Shown here: one piece after another, positions 7,223 to 15,649 of the stretch | Layout: each line of letters begins with the position of its first letter | Position numbering within the stretch: position 1 is the first letter of the stretch | NCBI GenBank assembly: GCA_045577175.1 | Contig: JAZNHT010000058.1 | Location: 1-22,371, forward strand | Length of the DNA stretch: 22,371 nt | From: SIG701 sp045577175 | Lineage (GTDB): Bacteria > Bacillota > Clostridia > Oscillospirales > CAG-272 | Reading direction: 5' to 3' | Program-made: the position numbers and the translations under genes | Notes under the pieces: model-generated | Told to the model about the DNA's origin: nothing | Seen by the model: the letters and a program-made list of their open reading frames with translations, nothing else | Databases searched by the model: none

Positions 7223-7299
7223 TGGTAGCGGAGACTGGATTTGAACCGGTGACCTGCCGGGTATGAACCGGATGCTCTGGCCAACTGAGCTACTCCGCC
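7223..7299 (-). tRNA. tRNA-Met (CAU), elongator type
   Basis: This is a 77-nt cloverleaf on the minus strand. The acceptor arm GGCGGAG pairs with CTCCGCT, the D arm contains GCTCAGTTGGCCAGAGC, the anticodon loop is TTCATAC (CAU), the T arm contains GGTTCAAATCC, and CCA is encoded at 7223-7225. The TTCATAC loop and fully paired acceptor end fit elongator rather than initiator tRNA. Pair 27-43 appears as a U-C mismatch, a small oddity. Confidence 0.94.
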
Positions 7300-7336
7300 A
7301 TATTCTCTTTTCGACTGCTCTCGCAATCGCCTAACT

Positions 7337-7365
7337 ATTTTATCACAACATTCCTCACTTGTCAA
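7337..7365 (-). promoter_or_regulatory. Promoter of the tRNA-Met/tRNA-Glu operon
   Basis: On the minus strand a perfect -35 TTGACA (7365-7360) and -10 TAAAAT (7342-7337) are separated by 17 bp. Transcription would begin about 30 nt before tRNA-Met. A second TTGACA lies upstream (7399-7394) with a weaker TGTATT at the right distance, a possible tandem promoter. Confidence 0.8.
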
Positions 7366-7513
7366 TACCAAATACAAAAAATATTCGGAATTTTGTCAAG
7401 AAATTTTTTGTGAAAAATGTTACTCTTTTTCCGCTGTCACAACTTTCGTCAAATCGCTCAATTATATGGAAGAATATATCGATAAATATTGTATCGAAAT
7501 GTTATTTTTGTGA

Positions 7514-7542
7514 TTGAAATTGTGATCTTTGTATGGTATAAT
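7514..7542 (+). promoter_or_regulatory. Promoter of the malate-fumarate-Hdr/Flx-succinate operon
   Basis: A -35 TTGAAA (7514-7519), a 17-bp spacer and a perfect -10 TATAAT (7537-7542), preceded by TG at 7534-7535 (extended -10). A direct repeat TTGTGAT (7507-7513 and 7520-7526) brackets the -35 box and could be an operator. The leader of about 120 nt contains a short CGGCAG/CTGCCG inverted pair (from about 7559 to about 7613) whose function I cannot assign. The gap 7300-7669 holds no gene I can support. Confidence 0.75.
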
Positions 7543-7669
7543 ATTTTTGGAGAAAACTCGGCAGAAGGCACTTGTTTTGTTGACGACTCGCATGCAATTG
7601 CCTGCCGGTGAAGCTCAGCGACAATATATACCGTAAATTTAACAAAAATCACACAAAGGAAGACACGGA

Positions 7670-8614
7670 ATGAACAAGATTACCATTATCGGAGCCGGCA
7701 ACGTCGGATCCACGATCGCGTACACCTTGATGATTACGGGCTGCACGTCGGAGATCGTCATGATCGACGTACAGAATGAAAAGGCACAGGGCGAGGCCCT
7801 CGACATTCAGCAGGGAACCCCCTACGGCGGCATTTGCAATATTTATGCCGGTACATATGAGGATGCGAAGGATTCGGACATCGTCATTTTCACCTGCGGC
7901 GTTGCGCGTAAGCCCGGTCAGTCGCGCCTGGATCTTGCGCAGGTCAATACCGATATAACGAAATCGATCATTCCCGACATCGTTCGCGCCGCACCGAATG
8001 CCAAGTACATTATCGTCAGCAATCCCGTCGATATTCTGACGTATGTATTCCTCAAGCGCTCCGGTCTGCCGGAGAACCAGATCATCGGCTCCGGCACGAT
8101 TCTCGATACCGCCCGTCTGCGTGCGCGCCTGTCCGAGTGCTTCAACATCAACCAGCGCAATATCCACGCATACGTTCTCGGTGAGCACGGCGATTCCTCG
8201 TTCGTTCCGTGGTCGCTTACGAATATCTCCAACGTGCCGGTCATGGAGTATCAGGCCGCAGTCCGCGCCTCCAACCGTCCCACGCCGGATTTCACACCGG
8301 AGGGCGTTGAGGAGTATATCCGCCGTTCCGGCGGGCGTATCATCGAGCGCAAGGGCGCGACGTTCTACGCCGTTTCCGCGTCCGTCTGCCATATTGCAAA
8401 AACGATCCTCACGGGTATCGATACAACAATGACTGTCTCCACCATGATGCACGGCGAGTACGGCATTTCCGATGTCGCGCTCAGCACGCTCAACATCGTC
8501 GGTGAGGAAGGCGCGATCGGTAAGGTCATGCTTCCGCTTGCCGGAAATGAGATCGTCCAGCTCAGAAACAGCGCCAAGACGATCAAATCGGTTATCAGCC
8601 AGCTTACAATCTGA
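7670..8614 (+). CDS. LDH/MDH-family dehydrogenase, probably malate dehydrogenase
   Basis: The product is 314 residues with the usual length and layout of the NAD-dependent L-lactate/malate dehydrogenase family. It has an N-terminal GAGNVGS nucleotide loop (8-14), Asp33 at the end of strand 2 indicating NADH preference, SNPVDILTY, GSGTILDTARLR with Asp146 and Arg149, and the catalytic His173 in LGEHGDSS. Much of it looks like lactate dehydrogenase. However, the specificity residue (Gln102 in Bacillus LDH numbering, normally NQKPGETR) is Arg80 in VARKPGQSR, the residue that selects oxaloacetate in malate dehydrogenases. The fumarase gene 23 nt downstream and the fumarate-reductase-like genes beyond support oxaloacetate to malate. 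Thr in KGATFY is the LDH-like residue at the other pocket position, so lactate dehydrogenase remains possible. It is the first gene of the operon, with an AAAGGAAG ribosome binding site. Confidence 0.9.
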   Translation: MNKITIIGAGNVGSTIAYTLMITGCTSEIVMIDVQNEKAQGEALDIQQGTPYGGICNIYAGTYEDAKDSDIVIFTCGVARKPGQSRLDLAQVNTDITKSIIPDIVRAAPNAKYIIVSNPVDILTYVFLKRSGLPENQIIGSGTILDTARLRARLSECFNINQRNIHAYVLGEHGDSSFVPWSLTNISNVPVMEYQAAVRASNRPTPDFTPEGVEEYIRRSGGRIIERKGATFYAVSASVCHIAKTILTGIDTTMTVSTMMHGEYGISDVALSTLNIVGEEGAIGKVMLPLAGNEIVQLRNSAKTIKSVISQLTI

Positions 8615-8637
8615 TTTACATAATTACGGAGGAAATC

Positions 8638-10014
8638 ATGGAATATCGCATTGAACACGATTCGATGGGCGAGGTAAAGGTGCCCGCAGACCGTCTTTGG
8701 GCGGCACAGACACAGCGCAGTCACGAGAATTTTGAGATCGGTGTCGGCATTGAGACGATGCCCCGCGAGATCACGCACGCGTTCGGTATTCTGAAAAAGG
8801 CGGCAGCACTTGCCAATCACGCACTCAAGCCGGAGAAGATGACGGACGCAAAGCTCGCCGCGATCTCCGCCGCCTGCGATGAGGTCACAAGCGGTGCGCT
8901 GAACGATCATTTCCCGCTTGTCGTATGGCAGACGGGTTCGGGTACGCAGTCCAACATGAACGCAAACGAGGTTATTGCCAATCGCGGAAATCAGATCGCG
9001 GGCGAAAAGCTGCTCCACCCGAACGACGATATTAACATGAGCCAGTCCTCCAACGATACGTTCCCCACGGCGATGCACATCTCCGCCGTGCTTGCCCTGG
9101 AGGATAAGCTGATCCCCGCCGTCGAGACGCTGATCGCTACGTTTGTCCGTCTTGAGAAGGAGAACGAGGGCATTGTCAAGAGTGGACGCACGCATTTGCA
9201 GGATGCAACGCCGATCACGTTTTCGCAGGAAATCAGCGGTTGGAGATCCTCTCTTGAGAGAGATGTCGAGCTTTTGAAGCTCGCCGTAAAGCCGCTCTAC
9301 GAGCTCGCGCTCGGCGGTACCGCTGTCGGTACGGGACTGAATGCGCCGAAGGGCTTTGATACCGCTGTCGCCGCTGAGGTCGCAAAGATGACGGGCAAGC
9401 CGTTTGTTACCGCGGCGAACAAGTTCCATGCGCTCACTTCCAAGGATGAGCTTGTGTTCGCGCACGGCGCGATCAAGGCACTCGCTGCCGATATGATGAA
9501 GATTGCCAACGATATTCGCTGGCTTGCCTCGGGTCCGCGCGACGGTCTCGGCGAAATTTTCATTCCCGAAAACGAGCCCGGCTCGTCCATCATGCCCGGC
9601 AAGGTCAACCCGACGCAGTGCGAGGCAGTCACAATGGTCGCCGTGCAGGTCATGGGCAACGATGTCGCTGTCGGTATGGCGGCATCGCAGGGCAACTTTG
9701 AGCTCAACGTGTTCATGCCCGTGTGCATCTACAATTTTTTGCAGTCCGCGCGTCTGATGGCGGAGGCAATCCTTTCCTTCAATAATAAGTGCGCTGTCGG
9801 CATCACCGCCAACCGCGAGAAGATGCACCACAATCTGCACAACTCGCTCATGCTCGTCACCGCGCTCAATCCGTACATCGGATACGAGAACGCGGCAAAG
9901 ACCGCAAAGAAGGCGTTCAAGGAGAACATCTCTCTGAAGGAGGCGTGCGTCGCGCTCGGCTTCCTCACCGCGGAAAAATTTGACGAGGTATTCCACCCCG
10001 AGCAGATGGTGTGA
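8638..10014 (+). CDS. fumC: Class II fumarate hydratase (fumarase C)
   Basis: This enzyme interconverts malate and fumarate in the cytoplasm as a homotetramer, without an iron-sulfur cluster. The 458 residues match the normal family length. Visible blocks are QTGSGTQSNMNANEV, SQSSNDTFPTA, SGRTHLQDATP with the active-site His, and the superfamily signature GSSIMPGKVNP with the catalytic loop Ser. The start has GGAGG 5 nt upstream. In this operon it should run from malate to fumarate, taking the product of the upstream dehydrogenase and feeding the fumarate-reductase-like pair encoded about 6.5 kb further down the same transcript. The assignment to FumC rather than aspartase or argininosuccinate lyase rests on the overall match and the context. 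Confidence 0.96.
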   Translation: MEYRIEHDSMGEVKVPADRLWAAQTQRSHENFEIGVGIETMPREITHAFGILKKAAALANHALKPEKMTDAKLAAISAACDEVTSGALNDHFPLVVWQTGSGTQSNMNANEVIANRGNQIAGEKLLHPNDDINMSQSSNDTFPTAMHISAVLALEDKLIPAVETLIATFVRLEKENEGIVKSGRTHLQDATPITFSQEISGWRSSLERDVELLKLAVKPLYELALGGTAVGTGLNAPKGFDTAVAAEVAKMTGKPFVTAANKFHALTSKDELVFAHGAIKALAADMMKIANDIRWLASGPRDGLGEIFIPENEPGSSIMPGKVNPTQCEAVTMVAVQVMGNDVAVGMAASQGNFELNVFMPVCIYNFLQSARLMAEAILSFNNKCAVGITANREKMHHNLHNSLMLVTALNPYIGYENAAKTAKKAFKENISLKEACVALGFLTAEKFDEVFHPEQMV

Positions 10015-10042
10015 CAAAAAATCCAAACGAAAGGGTAAAACC

Positions 10043-10840
10043 ATGAAAGTTCGTTATTTTCCCGGCTGTACGCTGAAGACGAAGGCAAAGGATCTGGACA
10101 GATACGCCCGCCTTTGTGCCGAAGAGCTCGGCGTTACGCTGGAAGAGATAGAAAACTGGCAGTGCTGCGGCGGCGTATTCACAACCGCGGCGGATGAAAT
10201 CGCCACGAAGCTCTCCTCCGTCCGTGCGCTGATGGATGCAAGAGATCACGCCGCTCCGCTTGTGACGGTGTGCTCCGCCTGCCATAACGTCATCAAACAG
10301 ACGAATCACGCGATGAAGAACGACGCGGATTTCGCGCGTCACGTCAATCTGTATCTCGGCAAGGACGGTCAGTATCACGGTGAGGCGGAGGCGATCCATT
10401 ATCTTGAGCTGCTCCGCGATGTCATCGGCTTTGATACCATTCGCGAGAAGGTGAAGAACCCCCTCTCCGGCAAAAAAATCGCCGCGTATTACGGATGCCT
10501 GCTTCTGCGCCCGTCTCAGACGATGCAGATGGACGATCCCGAGAATCCGACCGTTATGGAGGATCTGATCCGTGCGCTCGGTGCGGAGCCGGTCATTTAT
10601 GCACAGAGAAACGAGTGCTGCGGCGGCTACGCCGTGCTTGAGGATACTGCAATCGCAAAGAAAAACAGCGGCAAGGTCATGACGGATGCCGCGTCTCACG
10701 GCGCGGATGTGATCGTCACTGCCTGTCCGCTGTGCAAATACAATCTCGAGAAAAACGGCACGGGCGATGTTCCCGTCGTCTATCTCACCGAGCTTCTCGC
10801 CGAGGCGCTCGGTCTGAAGGAGGATGCACATGACGCATAA
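10043..10840 (+). CDS. hdrB: HdrB-like subunit with two CCG domains
   Basis: This heterodisulfide-reductase B homologue is the site where, in known complexes, two noncubane iron-sulfur clusters reduce a disulfide. It is 265 residues from ATG 10043, with AAAGGG upstream; an upstream in-frame extension overlapping fumC is rejected. Two cysteine modules are visible: PGCTLK ... WQCCGG ... CSACH, and YYGCLLLRP ... NECCGGY ... CPLCK. This is the complete CCG pattern expected for both clusters. The gene overlaps hdrC by 11 nt. There is no methanogen context, so the substrate is not the CoM-CoB heterodisulfide. A small-molecule disulfide, a protein disulfide, or direct handover to the fumarate-reductase-like subunits are the options. 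Confidence 0.92.
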   Translation: MKVRYFPGCTLKTKAKDLDRYARLCAEELGVTLEEIENWQCCGGVFTTAADEIATKLSSVRALMDARDHAAPLVTVCSACHNVIKQTNHAMKNDADFARHVNLYLGKDGQYHGEAEAIHYLELLRDVIGFDTIREKVKNPLSGKKIAAYYGCLLLRPSQTMQMDDPENPTVMEDLIRALGAEPVIYAQRNECCGGYAVLEDTAIAKKNSGKVMTDAASHGADVIVTACPLCKYNLEKNGTGDVPVVYLTELLAEALGLKEDAHDA

Positions 10841-11219
10841 CGACCGACTGAAAGAGCAGATTCTGCGCACAAGCGGCGTCAATCCGCTCAAATGTATGCG
10901 CTGCGGCAAATGCTCCGCAACGTGCCCCTCATATGATGAGATGGAGTACCATCCGCATCAGTTTGTGTACATGGTGGAATCAGGCGATATCGAACCGCTT
11001 ATGAAATCCGAATCCCTGTACAAATGTCTGACCTGCTTTGCGTGCGTGGATCGCTGTCCGCGCAGTGTGGAGCCGGCGAAACTTGTCGAGGCGGTGCGCC
11101 TCGCCGTCATCCGTCAGAAGGGCGGCAACCGTCTGCATACGGACGATATTCCCGCAAAACTGGATGACGATATGCCCCAGCAGGCGCTTGTGAGCGCCCT
11201 CAGAAAATATACGAAATAA
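10830..11219 (+). CDS. hdrC: HdrC-like 4Fe-4S protein
   Basis: The product is 129 residues. ATG 10830 is preferred to ATG 10824, because AAGGAGG (10817-10823) abuts the earlier ATG but lies 6 nt before the later one. Two 4Fe-4S motifs are visible: CMRCGKCSATCP and CLTCFACVDRCP, as in HdrC, which passes electrons between HdrA and HdrB. Around them are the family-typical PHQFVYMVESGD and VEPAKLVEAVRLAV segments. There is no membrane helix, so this is the soluble HdrABC type. It sits between hdrB and hdrA, with a 12-nt gap to hdrA. Confidence 0.92.
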   Translation: MTHNDRLKEQILRTSGVNPLKCMRCGKCSATCPSYDEMEYHPHQFVYMVESGDIEPLMKSESLYKCLTCFACVDRCPRSVEPAKLVEAVRLAVIRQKGGNRLHTDDIPAKLDDDMPQQALVSALRKYTK

Positions 11220-11231
11220 GGAGGAGAAAAG

Positions 11232-13223
11232 ATGCAAAGAATCGGCGTATTTGTATGCTGGTGCGGTACGAACATCGCGGGCACGGTTGACGTGAAGCGC
11301 GTAGCGGACGCACTCAGAAATGAGCCCGGCGTCGTTTTCTCCGCCGAGTATCAGTACATGTGCTCCCAGGCGGGACAGGACATGATCAAAAACGCGATCC
11401 GCGAGCATAATCTTACCGGATTTGTCGTCTGCTCCTGTTCGCCGCGTATGCACGAAGCGACGTTCCGCAAGACCGCAGAGGCGGCGGGACTGAATCCGTA
11501 CATGGTTGAGATCGCAAACATCCGCGAGCAGTGCTCGTGGGTACATAAGGATATGGAGATCGGCACGGAGAAGGCGATCGTTCTCGGTCGTACCGCCATC
11601 GCGAAGGTCAATCTGAACGCGCCGCTTACCCCCGGCGAAAGCCCCGTTACTAAACGTGCGCTCGTCATCGGCGGCGGTATCGCAGGTATTCAGACCGCGC
11701 TTGATATTGCCGATGCGGGATTCCCGGTCGATATCGTGGAGATGAAGCCCACGATCGGCGGCAAGATGGCGCAGATCGACAAGACGTTCCCGACGCTCGA
11801 CTGCGCGGCTTGTATCCTCACCCCGAAGATGGTGGATGCCGCACAGAACGACAAGATCCGCATCCTCTCGTACAGCGAGGTCACGGACGTGCGCGGATTT
11901 GTCGGCAATTTCTCCGTCACGATCAAGCGCAAGGCGCGCTATGTCAACGAAGAAATCTGCACGGGATGCGGTCTGTGTACCGAAAAATGCCCGCAGAAGA
12001 AGGTGCCGAACGAGTTCAACCTCGGTATGGACACCCGCCGTGCGATCTATATCCCGTTTGCACAGGCGATCCCGAAGGTGGCAACGATCGATGCGGACTA
12101 CTGCACGATGCTCAAAACGGGCAAGTGCGGCGTGTGCGCGAAGGTTTGCACCGCAGGCGCGATCGACTACACGCAGAAGGATCTCATCATGGAGGAAAAG
12201 TACGGCGCGATCGTCGCCGCAACGGGCTTCAACCCGATCTCCATGGAACCGTTTGATGAGTTCGCATACAGCCAGTCCAAGGATGTTATTACCTCGCTTG
12301 AACTGGAGCGGCTGATGAACGCCGCAGGTCCGACCTCCGGTCAGTTCGTCCGTCCCTCTGACGGAAAGCATCCGCATAAGATCGTGTTCGTGCAGTGCGT
12401 AGGCTCGCGCTGTGCCGGCGCATCGAAGGGCAAGGAATACTGCTCGAAGATCTGCTGTATGTACACGGCAAAGCACGCGATGCTCATCCGCGATAAATAT
12501 CCCGATACCGAGGTGTACGTTTTCTATATCGACGTCCGTACGCCCGGTAAGAATTTCGACGAATTCTACCGCCGTGCCGTCGAGGAATACGGCGTGCACT
12601 ATATCAAGGGCATGGTCGGAAAGGTCACGCCTACGGGAGATACGCTCCGCGTACAGGCATCTGATCTTCTCGCGAACAAGCAGATTCTGATCGATGCCGA
12701 TCTCGTCGTGCTTGCCGCCGCCATCGAGCCCGATAAATCCGCGCGTCCGCTTGCCACAATGCTCACGGCAAGCATGGATACGAACGATTTCTTCACCGAG
12801 GCGCATCCGAAACTCCGTCCCGTGGAAAGCCCGACAGCGGGCGTGTTCCTCTCCGGCGCGTGCCAGGGACCGAAGGATATTCCCGAGACCGTATCGCAGG
12901 CTTCGGCCGCAGCGGCAAAGGTAATCGGACTGCTCGTGAAGGACAAACTCGTGTGCAACGCGTGTGTCGCATCGTCCGACGAGACAATGTGCAACGGATG
13001 CTCGACGTGTGAGCGCGTCTGTCCCTACGGTGCGATCACGTATGCGGATAAGGAATTCCGTATGCCCGACAGAACGACGAGAATCCGCCGCGTGGCACAG
13101 GTCAATCAGGCCGTCTGCCAGGGATGCGGCGCTTGTACAGTCGCGTGCCCGTCCGGGGCGATGGATCTGAGAGGATTCTCGAATAAACAAATCATGGCGG
13201 AGGTGGACGCTGTATGCAAGTAA
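11232..13223 (+). CDS. hdrA: HdrA-like flavoprotein, candidate electron-bifurcating subunit
   Basis: The 663 residues are the standard length for HdrA, the subunit whose FAD splits electrons between high- and low-potential acceptors in known complexes. In order: an N-terminal Cys-containing domain (VFVCWCGTNI; CSQAG; CSCSPRMHE), a FAD-binding GGGIAG loop (147-152), the family's CAACILTPKM motif, an inserted 4Fe-4S module (CTGCGLCTEKCP, then CGVCAKVC), VVLAAAIEPD, and two C-terminal clusters CNGCSTCERVCP (587-598) and CQGCGACTVACP (629-640) that in homologues send electrons to ferredoxin. GGAGG precedes the ATG. The 3' end overlaps the mvhD-like gene by 10 nt. Bifurcation is inferred from the family and neighbours; the sequence alone does not prove it. 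Confidence 0.93.
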   Translation: MQRIGVFVCWCGTNIAGTVDVKRVADALRNEPGVVFSAEYQYMCSQAGQDMIKNAIREHNLTGFVVCSCSPRMHEATFRKTAEAAGLNPYMVEIANIREQCSWVHKDMEIGTEKAIVLGRTAIAKVNLNAPLTPGESPVTKRALVIGGGIAGIQTALDIADAGFPVDIVEMKPTIGGKMAQIDKTFPTLDCAACILTPKMVDAAQNDKIRILSYSEVTDVRGFVGNFSVTIKRKARYVNEEICTGCGLCTEKCPQKKVPNEFNLGMDTRRAIYIPFAQAIPKVATIDADYCTMLKTGKCGVCAKVCTAGAIDYTQKDLIMEEKYGAIVAATGFNPISMEPFDEFAYSQSKDVITSLELERLMNAAGPTSGQFVRPSDGKHPHKIVFVQCVGSRCAGASKGKEYCSKICCMYTAKHAMLIRDKYPDTEVYVFYIDVRTPGKNFDEFYRRAVEEYGVHYIKGMVGKVTPTGDTLRVQASDLLANKQILIDADLVVLAAAIEPDKSARPLATMLTASMDTNDFFTEAHPKLRPVESPTAGVFLSGACQGPKDIPETVSQASAAAAKVIGLLVKDKLVCNACVASSDETMCNGCSTCERVCPYGAITYADKEFRMPDRTTRIRRVAQVNQAVCQGCGACTVACPSGAMDLRGFSNKQIMAEVDAVCK

Positions 13224-13648
13224 CGGAATATAAGCCGAAAATCGTGGCGTTCTGCTGCAACTGGTGTTCGTATGCCGGTGCGGACCTCGCCGGAAACAAC
13301 AGACTGAACTACCCCGATAATATCAAAATCATCCGCGTGCCTTGCTCGTGCCGCGTAAACCCGATGTTCATCCTCCGCGCGTTCCAGCGCGGTGCGGACG
13401 GCGTGATCCTCTGCGGCTGTCACCCGGGTGACTGCCATTACACCTCCGGTAACTACTACACCCGCCGCCGCATGGCGCTGCTGTTCTCGATGCTGTCCTA
13501 TCTCGGAATCGAGAAAGAGCGCACGAGAGTGGAGTGGGTTTCCGCCGCTGAGGGTGCGAAATTTGCCGCGACGATGAACGAATTTGCCGCGCAGGTTGCC
13601 GCACTCGGTGAGAATAAGAGATTGGAGGACCTCCGATGCAAAAAGTAA
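13214..13648 (+). CDS. MvhD/FlxD-like 2Fe-2S adaptor protein
   Basis: The product is 144 residues with the family block FCCNWCSYAGADLAG near the N-terminus, then VPCSCRVNP and ILCGCHPGDCHY, the cysteines that hold the cluster in MvhD. In methanogens MvhD connects the hydrogenase to HdrA; in Flx-Hdr systems the equivalent FlxD connects the NAD(P)H-oxidising Flx proteins to HdrA. No hydrogenase subunits are present in this window and an NAD(P)H reductase gene follows, so the FlxD role fits best. It overlaps both neighbours (10 nt with hdrA, 13 nt with the next gene), indicating tight co-translation. Confidence 0.9.
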   Translation: MQVTEYKPKIVAFCCNWCSYAGADLAGNNRLNYPDNIKIIRVPCSCRVNPMFILRAFQRGADGVILCGCHPGDCHYTSGNYYTRRRMALLFSMLSYLGIEKERTRVEWVSAAEGAKFAATMNEFAAQVAALGENKRLEDLRCKK

Positions 13649-14631
13649 ACCGTGATATGCTCATAAACCGCGCGAAGGCGCTTCTTGCCGACGGCACGGT
13701 TGACCGCGTTCTCGGCTGGAAGGCGGGTGAGTTCACCTATGACGTTACGCCCGGTGCGTTCACCGATGCGGACGCGATGGAGAAAGAATTCGTATACGGT
13801 GATTTCTGCGGTGCGAATTTCTCCAAATATCTCCTTGCCGAAACGCGCAAGACGGAGACGAAGGTCCTCGTTTTCCTGAAGCCGTGCGATACGTACAGCT
13901 TCAATCAGCTCCTCACGGAGCATCGCTTCGACCGCGAAAAGGTCTATGCGATCGGCATCCCGTGCGACGGCATGCTTGATATCCACAAGATCCGTGCGCT
14001 CTCCGCCGAGGGCGTGACCGGCATCGATACGGACGGCGAGAATGTCACCGTACATACGCTGTACGATGGCGATAAAACGGTTGCCCGTGCCGATGCGCTC
14101 GCGGAAAGATGCGAGAGCTGCAAATCGAAAAAGCACGTCGCATATGACGAACTGCTCGGCGAGGACGGCGACGCGATCGACTCCGCCCGCTTTGACGAAG
14201 TTGCGGCGATTGAGAAGATGACGCCAGACGAGAGATTTGCGTTCTGGCAGAACGAACTTTCCCGCTGTATACGCTGTAACGCGTGCCGCGACGTATGTCC
14301 CGCCTGCACGTGCGAAAAGTGCGTGTTCGACAATCCGAACTCCGGCGTGGAGAACAAATCCCCCGCGAACAGTTTTGAAGAGCAGATGTTCCACATCATC
14401 CGCGCGTTCCACGTCGCAGGACGGTGTACGGACTGCGGCGAATGCTCCCGCGTTTGCCCGCAGCATATTCCGCTTCACCTGCTCAACCGCAAGTTTATTA
14501 AGGATATAGACGAATTCTACGGCGAGTATCAGGCGGGCGAAAAAGTCGGCTCCCGCGCACCGCTTGTGGATTTCATGACGGGCGACCTTGAGCCGTCCGA
14601 GGCTGTAAAGAGAGGTGAGACGAATGCGTAA
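13636..14631 (+). CDS. Iron-sulfur electron-transfer protein (FlxC-like; two 4Fe-4S clusters)
   Basis: The product is 331 residues. ATG 13636 has GGAGG at 13624-13628. The N-terminal part (VLVFLKPCDTYSFNQLL, IGIPCDGMLDIHKI, CESCKSKK) resembles the cysteine-bearing domain of F420-hydrogenase/dehydrogenase beta-type proteins. Two ferredoxin motifs follow: CIRCNACRDVCPAC with an extra CTCEKC, and CTDCGECSRVCPQH. It lies between the mvhD-like and AsrA-like genes, the place expected for FlxC in a Flx-Hdr set. It probably passes electrons between the NAD(P)H reductase and the MvhD-like protein. The exact Flx letter is uncertain, because the two iron-sulfur subunits are told apart here by context. 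Confidence 0.78.
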   Translation: MQKVNRDMLINRAKALLADGTVDRVLGWKAGEFTYDVTPGAFTDADAMEKEFVYGDFCGANFSKYLLAETRKTETKVLVFLKPCDTYSFNQLLTEHRFDREKVYAIGIPCDGMLDIHKIRALSAEGVTGIDTDGENVTVHTLYDGDKTVARADALAERCESCKSKKHVAYDELLGEDGDAIDSARFDEVAAIEKMTPDERFAFWQNELSRCIRCNACRDVCPACTCEKCVFDNPNSGVENKSPANSFEEQMFHIIRAFHVAGRCTDCGECSRVCPQHIPLHLLNRKFIKDIDEFYGEYQAGEKVGSRAPLVDFMTGDLEPSEAVKRGETNA

Positions 14632-15649
14632 ATGTTCTCTTACCAATCTGGACGCGCTTTTTGCAAAAATGGCGGAGTACGCCGCGCTCTATCTTCCCGT
14701 GGACGGAGATGACGGACGTGCGCACTACGCACAGTGGCAAAAAGGACTGCACCTGAGCGACGCGCTCAACACCGTCCGCAGTGCGAAGGATTTCTTCTTC
14801 CCGCAGACGGAGAATCTCATGGCGTTCAATGTGAACGGCAAGAAGATCGAGATCATTGACACCCGTACCGAGGCGGATGATTTCATCGTGTTCGGCGTCC
14901 GTGCGTGCGACGTGCGCTCGTTCGATATTCTGGACAGCGTGTTCCTCTCCGAGCCGGTCGATTCGTACTATGCAAACCGCCGCGCACACGGCATCATCGT
15001 ATCTATGGCGTGCACCCGTCCTGCCGAGACGTGCTTCTGTGCGACGTTCGGCATCGATGCATCCGCTCCCGCAGGCGATGTCGTCTGCTGGAAAACGGAC
15101 GATGCGCTGTATATGGAAGCAAAGACCGAGAAGGGAAGCGCGCTTGTGGCGGTGCTTGCCGATCTCACCGAGGAATGTGACACGGATGCTGTCGAGGTGC
15201 AGAAGGCGACCGCGAAAGAGCGTCTCGCAAAGCTGCCGCTTGCCAATCTGACTGCCGATAAATTCGGCGGCGGCAAGACGATGGAGTTTTTCAATGATCC
15301 CGCATGGGCATCCCTTTCCGAGGCATGCCTCGGATGCGGTACCTGCACGTTCGTCTGCCCGACCTGCCAGTGCTACGATATTAAGGATTTTGACACCGGG
15401 CACGGCGTGATCCGGCTTCGCTGCTGGGATTCTTGTATGTATTCCGATTTCACGAAGATGGCGCACGGCAATCCGCGTCTTACCCAGCTTGAGAGATTCC
15501 GCCAGAGATTTATGCACAAGCTCGTGTACTATCCCGAGAACAACGACGGCGTGTTCGGATGCGTCGGCTGCGGCAGATGCCTCACGAGATGCCCGATCTC
15601 AATGAATATCGTAAAGGTTATGAAAAATCTGGGAGGTGACGCGAAGTGA
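14624..15649 (+). CDS. AsrA/FlxB-like 4Fe-4S dicluster protein
   Basis: The product is 341 residues. ATG 14624 is chosen over GTG 14615 because AGAGGTGAG (14611-14619) lies just upstream of the ATG and covers the GTG. The N-terminal region (FGVRACDVRSFDILD, ACTRPAETCFCATFG) is typical of the sulfite/sulfhydrogenase beta-type iron-sulfur family that includes AsrA. Two ferredoxin motifs follow: CLGCGTCTFVCPTC with a trailing CQC, and CVGCGRCLTRCP. AsrA-like proteins partner AsrB-like flavin reductases, and here the AsrB/FlxA-like gene follows with a 4-nt overlap. The upstream overlap is 8 nt. No AsrC siroheme sulfite reductase is present, so sulfite reduction is unlikely to be the job. Confidence 0.85.
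   Translation: MRKCSLTNLDALFAKMAEYAALYLPVDGDDGRAHYAQWQKGLHLSDALNTVRSAKDFFFPQTENLMAFNVNGKKIEIIDTRTEADDFIVFGVRACDVRSFDILDSVFLSEPVDSYYANRRAHGIIVSMACTRPAETCFCATFGIDASAPAGDVVCWKTDDALYMEAKTEKGSALVAVLADLTEECDTDAVEVQKATAKERLAKLPLANLTADKFGGGKTMEFFNDPAWASLSEACLGCGTCTFVCPTCQCYDIKDFDTGHGVIRLRCWDSCMYSDFTKMAHGNPRLTQLERFRQRFMHKLVYYPENNDGVFGCVGCGRCLTRCPISMNIVKVMKNLGGDAK

Noticed and set aside
7186..7377. Small minus-strand ORF across the tRNA-Met region
   Set aside because: It covers tRNA-Met and its promoter; it is a chance open frame.
7394..7655. Rex operator in the 7300-7669 gap
   Set aside because: Only single half-sites (TTGTGA at about 7409, TTAACAA at about 7640) are seen; no inverted pair with Rex spacing.
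9980..10042. N-terminal extension of hdrB into fumC
   Set aside because: ATG 10043 has its own ribosome binding site and begins the conserved MKVRYFPGCT block; the extension has no family match.
8365..10044. Long minus-strand open frame (559 codons) under fumC
   Set aside because: It is an antisense shadow of the fumarase gene, which has full family signatures.
10980..13190. Long minus-strand open frame (736 codons) under hdrC/hdrA
   Set aside because: It is an antisense shadow of hdrA. There is no ribosome binding site or recognisable motif, and composition is atypical.
13498..14646. Minus-strand open frames under the FlxC-like and FlxB-like genes
   Set aside because: The + strand genes have four ferredoxin motifs and overlap in operon fashion; the minus frames show none.
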